Source: an uncultured Collinsella sp.
Lineage (GTDB): Bacteria > Actinomycetota > Coriobacteriia > Coriobacteriales > Coriobacteriaceae
Reading direction: 5' to 3'
NCBI GenBank assembly: GCA_959605475.1
Contig: CAUHFS010000051.1
Span: 1 to 14,104, forward strand
DNA: 14,104 bases
Position 1 is the first letter of the stretch. Each line of letters starts with the position of its first letter. The notes beneath the pieces are model-generated. The model searched no databases, was not told where the DNA came from, and saw only the letters and a program-made list of their open reading frames with translations. This document shows, one piece after another, positions 11,642 to 14,104 of this stretch. Position numbers and translations under genes: made by a program.

Positions 11642-14104
11642 TTAAGCGCCGAGCGCGGTCTTGGCAGCCGCGAGGGCATCGGCGATACCGGCAGCGTTCT
11701 TGCCGCCAGCCTGGGCGATGTTGGGACGACCGCCACCGCGACCGTCGACCAGGCCCGCGATCTGCTTGATCACGTTACCGGCGTGGAAACCGGCCTTGAC
11801 GGCGTCATCGGAACCGGCGGCGAGCAGCGCAGGCGTGCCCTTCTCGGTCACGCTGGCGACGACGCAGGCGACAGGGCCGGCGACCTTCTGGTGCACGGTA
11901 TCCCAGACGTTGCGCAGGTCAGCAGCCTCAAGGCCCTGGAGCTCAGCGACAACGAGCTTGTAACCGTTCAGCTCGACAGCGCCGTCGATGGCGCCGGAAA
12001 TGGCATCGGAGGAGCCACCGGTCAGAGCCTTCTTGAGCTTATTGGACGTCTCGCGCAGGTCGGCCTGCAGGTTCTCCACGCGAGCGGGAACCTCGTCCGC
12101 GCGGCACTTGAGCGCAGCGGCAGCGGCGTCAACAAGTGCCAGGCGGTCGGCCATGTAATCGAGAGCGCCCTTAGAGGTCACGGCCTCGATACGACGGACG
12201 TTCGAGCCCGTAGAGGACTCGGAAATGATCTTGAACAGGCCGATCTCGGCGGTATTGGCGGCATGGGTGCCACCGCAGAGCTCGCGGGAGAACGGCTGGT
12301 CCTCGGCGCCCACGGAAACGACGCGGACGACGTCGCCGTACTTCTCGCCAAACAGGGCAACAGCACCGGCGGCCTTGGCCTCATCGATGCCCATAACGCG
12401 GGTCACAACCGGCTTGGAAGCGAAGATCTGCTGGTTGACCAGGTCCTCGACAGCCTTGAGCTGCTCGGAAGACAGAGCCTCGAAGTGCGTGAAGTCAAAG
12501 CGCAGGTGCTCGGGCGTCACCAGCGAGCCGGCCTGGGAGACATGCTCGCCCAGAACCTGCTTAAGCGCAGCGTCGAGAAGGTGGGTGGCGGTGTGATTGC
12601 GGCGCAGGAAGCCACGGCGCTCGGCGTCGAGCGCGGCGGTCACGGTAGCACCGACGGTCAGCGTGCCCTCGGCAACGTGCGCGACGTGAGCATACAGGCC
12701 GTTGTGGTTCTTGGTGTCGGCAACGGCCAGAACAACGCCCTCGGCGGAAAGCTTGCCGGCATCGCCCTGCTGGCCACCCATCTCGGCATAGAACGGGGTG
12801 CGGTCGAGCACGACCTCAACATCCTCGCCGGCAGCAGCGGACTCGACGGACTCGCCGTTGCGCACGATGGCGACAACCTTGGCGCCCTCGATGGCGTCGT
12901 TGTCATAGCCGTCGAACTCGGTCGCGGCAACCTTGTCGGAAAGCTCGACCCACACGTCGTTAAAGCTACCCCAGGCATCGCCCTTAGCGTTGGCGCGGGC
13001 ACGGGCCTTCTGGTCCTCCATGCAAGCGGTAAAGCCATCCATGTCGACGTCGTGACCGGCGGTGCCGGCGATCTCGACAGTCAGGTCAATGGGGAAACCA
13101 AAGGTGTCGTGAAGCTTAAAGGCAACATCGCCCGGAAGGACAGCGCCGTCGGCGAGCGCGGCCAGGGCCTCGTCCAGGTAAACGCGGCCGTTGTCGAGCG
13201 TCGTTGAGAAACGCTCCTCCTCGGAGGCGACGATGCCCTTAACGAGCGCGACGTTCTTGAGCAGCTCGGGATAAGCCTCGCCCATCTGAGCGTTGACCTC
13301 GTCGATAAACTTGGTCAGGAAGGCGCCCTCGATGCCCAGCAGACGACCGTGGAACACGGCACGACGGAGCAGGCGGCGCAGGACGTACTCGCGACCCTCG
13401 TTACCGGGCAGGATGCCGTCGGAGATCATAAAGTCGACGGCACGGGAGTGGTCGGCGATGATGCGCAGGGAGCGGCTGGCACCGGAGTAATCGTCGGCGT
13501 CATAGGTCTTGCCGCTGATCTTCTCACCGAGCTTGATGAGGTGTTGCATCAGATCGCCGTCGTAGTTAGCGGTCTTGTGCTGCATGATAGCGGCCATGCG
13601 CTCCAGACCCATACCCGTATCGAGGTTGCGGTGCGGCAGCTCCGGCATGGAGCCGTCCTCCTGGCGGTCGTACTGGGTAAACACGAGGTTCCAGAACTCA
13701 AGGAAGCGGTCGCAGTCGCAGCCGGGCTTGCAGTCGGGGCTGCCACAACCGACCTCTTCGCCCATGTCAAAGTAGATCTCGGAGCACGGACCGCAGGGGC
13801 CGGTGGGGCCAGCGGCCCAGAAGTTGTCGTCCTCGCCCAGACGCGAGATGTGATCCTCGGCAACGCCCAGGGAGCGCCACACGTCATGGGTCTCGTCGTC
13901 CTCGGTAAAGACGGTGAAATACAGGCGGTCGAGAGGCAGCTTGAACTCCTTGGTGATGAGCTCAAAGGCCCAAGCGCAAGCCTGCTGCTTGGAGACGCCG
14001 CCAAAGGAGAAGTCGCCGAGCATCTCAAAGAAGGACAGGTGGCGGCCGTCCTCGCCGATGCAGTCGATGTCGTTGGTGCGGACACACTTCTGGCAGGAGA
14101 TCGC
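11642..14104 (-). CDS. alaS: Alanyl-tRNA synthetase, 5' end beyond the window
   Basis: AlaRS charges tRNA-Ala and edits mischarged Ser or Gly. The window holds 820 codons and the stop; the open frame continues past 14104, and by comparison with the usual ~875 residues about 50-60 N-terminal residues are missing. The first visible residues (AISCQKCVRTNDID) and FFEMLGDFSFG belong to the class II catalytic core. The editing domain shows HTATH (12581-12595) and CGGTH (12263-12277), the four zinc ligands HxxxH and CxxxH, all intact. The C-terminal DHHA1/C-Ala domain ends with GRGGGRPNIAQAGGK. A Cys-rich insert (CGSPDCKPGCDC) follows GPCGPCSEIYF. It is the first visible gene of the unit leading to ruvX and mltG; its promoter lies outside the window. 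Confidence 0.98.
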   Translation of the reverse strand, partial: AISCQKCVRTNDIDCIGEDGRHLSFFEMLGDFSFGGVSKQQACAWAFELITKEFKLPLDRLYFTVFTEDDETHDVWRSLGVAEDHISRLGEDDNFWAAGPTGPCGPCSEIYFDMGEEVGCGSPDCKPGCDCDRFLEFWNLVFTQYDRQEDGSMPELPHRNLDTGMGLERMAAIMQHKTANYDGDLMQHLIKLGEKISGKTYDADDYSGASRSLRIIADHSRAVDFMISDGILPGNEGREYVLRRLLRRAVFHGRLLGIEGAFLTKFIDEVNAQMGEAYPELLKNVALVKGIVASEEERFSTTLDNGRVYLDEALAALADGAVLPGDVAFKLHDTFGFPIDLTVEIAGTAGHDVDMDGFTACMEDQKARARANAKGDAWGSFNDVWVELSDKVAATEFDGYDNDAIEGAKVVAIVRNGESVESAAAGEDVEVVLDRTPFYAEMGGQQGDAGKLSAEGVVLAVADTKNHNGLYAHVAHVAEGTLTVGATVTAALDAERRGFLRRNHTATHLLDAALKQVLGEHVSQAGSLVTPEHLRFDFTHFEALSSEQLKAVEDLVNQQIFASKPVVTRVMGIDEAKAAGAVALFGEKYGDVVRVVSVGAEDQPFSRELCGGTHAANTAEIGLFKIISESSTGSNVRRIEAVTSKGALDYMADRLALVDAAAAALKCRADEVPARVENLQADLRETSNKLKKALTGGSSDAISGAIDGAVELNGYKLVVAELQGLEAADLRNVWDTVHQKVAGPVACVVASVTEKGTPALLAAGSDDAVKAGFHAGNVIKQIAGLVDGRGGGRPNIAQAGGKNAAGIADALAAAKTALGA

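Noticed and set aside
11783..13207. Long plus-strand open frame (474 codons) opposite alaS
   Set aside because: It is antisense to clearly conserved AlaRS motifs, its translation is low-complexity and Gly/Val/Leu-rich, and it arises from the GC-rich codon pattern of alaS.
1..14104. Search for CRISPR arrays, tRNA or rRNA genes, insertion sequences, toxin-antitoxin pairs or phage genes
   Set aside because: No regular repeat-spacer pattern, no cloverleaf or rRNA-like sequence, no transposase-like or phage-like protein was seen; genes are tightly packed housekeeping functions.

Overview
The window is a GC-rich chromosomal stretch from a bacterium that looks like a Gram-positive Coriobacteriia member, possibly Collinsella-like. 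That assignment is an inference from GC content, gene order (Asp23-family gene next to nusB, efp next to an Xaa-Pro peptidase, tlyA-nadK-recN) and protein character; no rRNA or other taxonomic marker is present. The content is mostly core housekeeping genes. I see no phage, IS element, CRISPR array, tRNA or rRNA.

Layout. Positions 1-266 are intergenic, with several short inverted repeats and a possible terminator. One plus-strand gene follows: an RpiR/MurR-family sugar-phosphate-sensing regulator (267-1124). A strong hairpin at 1133-1165 separates it from the convergent minus-strand genes, which fill the rest of the window. In their direction of transcription (right to left) the genes are: alaS (5' end cut by the window edge), ruvX, mltG, a YqeG-type HAD phosphatase, aroK and an aroB-like gene; then, after a 131-nt gap with a promoter-like site and a structured element, an M24 Xaa-Pro peptidase; then, after a terminator and a separate promoter-like site, efp, an Asp23/YqhY gene, nusB, xseB, tlyA, nadK and recN. 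Most junctions are ATGA-type overlaps or gaps of 2-34 nt, so the minus strand reads as about three transcription units.

How the genes fit together. The alaS-to-aroB unit mixes translation, replication/repair, cell-wall and shikimate functions. The efp-to-recN unit mixes translation and rRNA functions (efp, nusB, tlyA), NADP supply (nadK) and DNA repair (xseB, recN). The order aro - Xaa-Pro peptidase - efp - Asp23 - nusB - xseB - tlyA - recN parallels the well-known Bacillus subtilis yqhS-recN region, but folD, xseA, ispA, dxs and argR/ahrC are absent here and nadK is present.

The most notable item is the aroB-like gene beside an intact-looking aroK. It aligns along its whole length with dehydroquinate synthase but lacks the glycine-rich NAD motif, all three zinc ligands and most catalytic residues, so it is probably a pseudoenzyme or a repurposed protein. 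Secondary points are an xseB without xseA, a structured leader in front of the peptidase gene, possible operators upstream of the RpiR gene, and long low-complexity tails on MltG and NusB. I found no convincing new multi-gene system.
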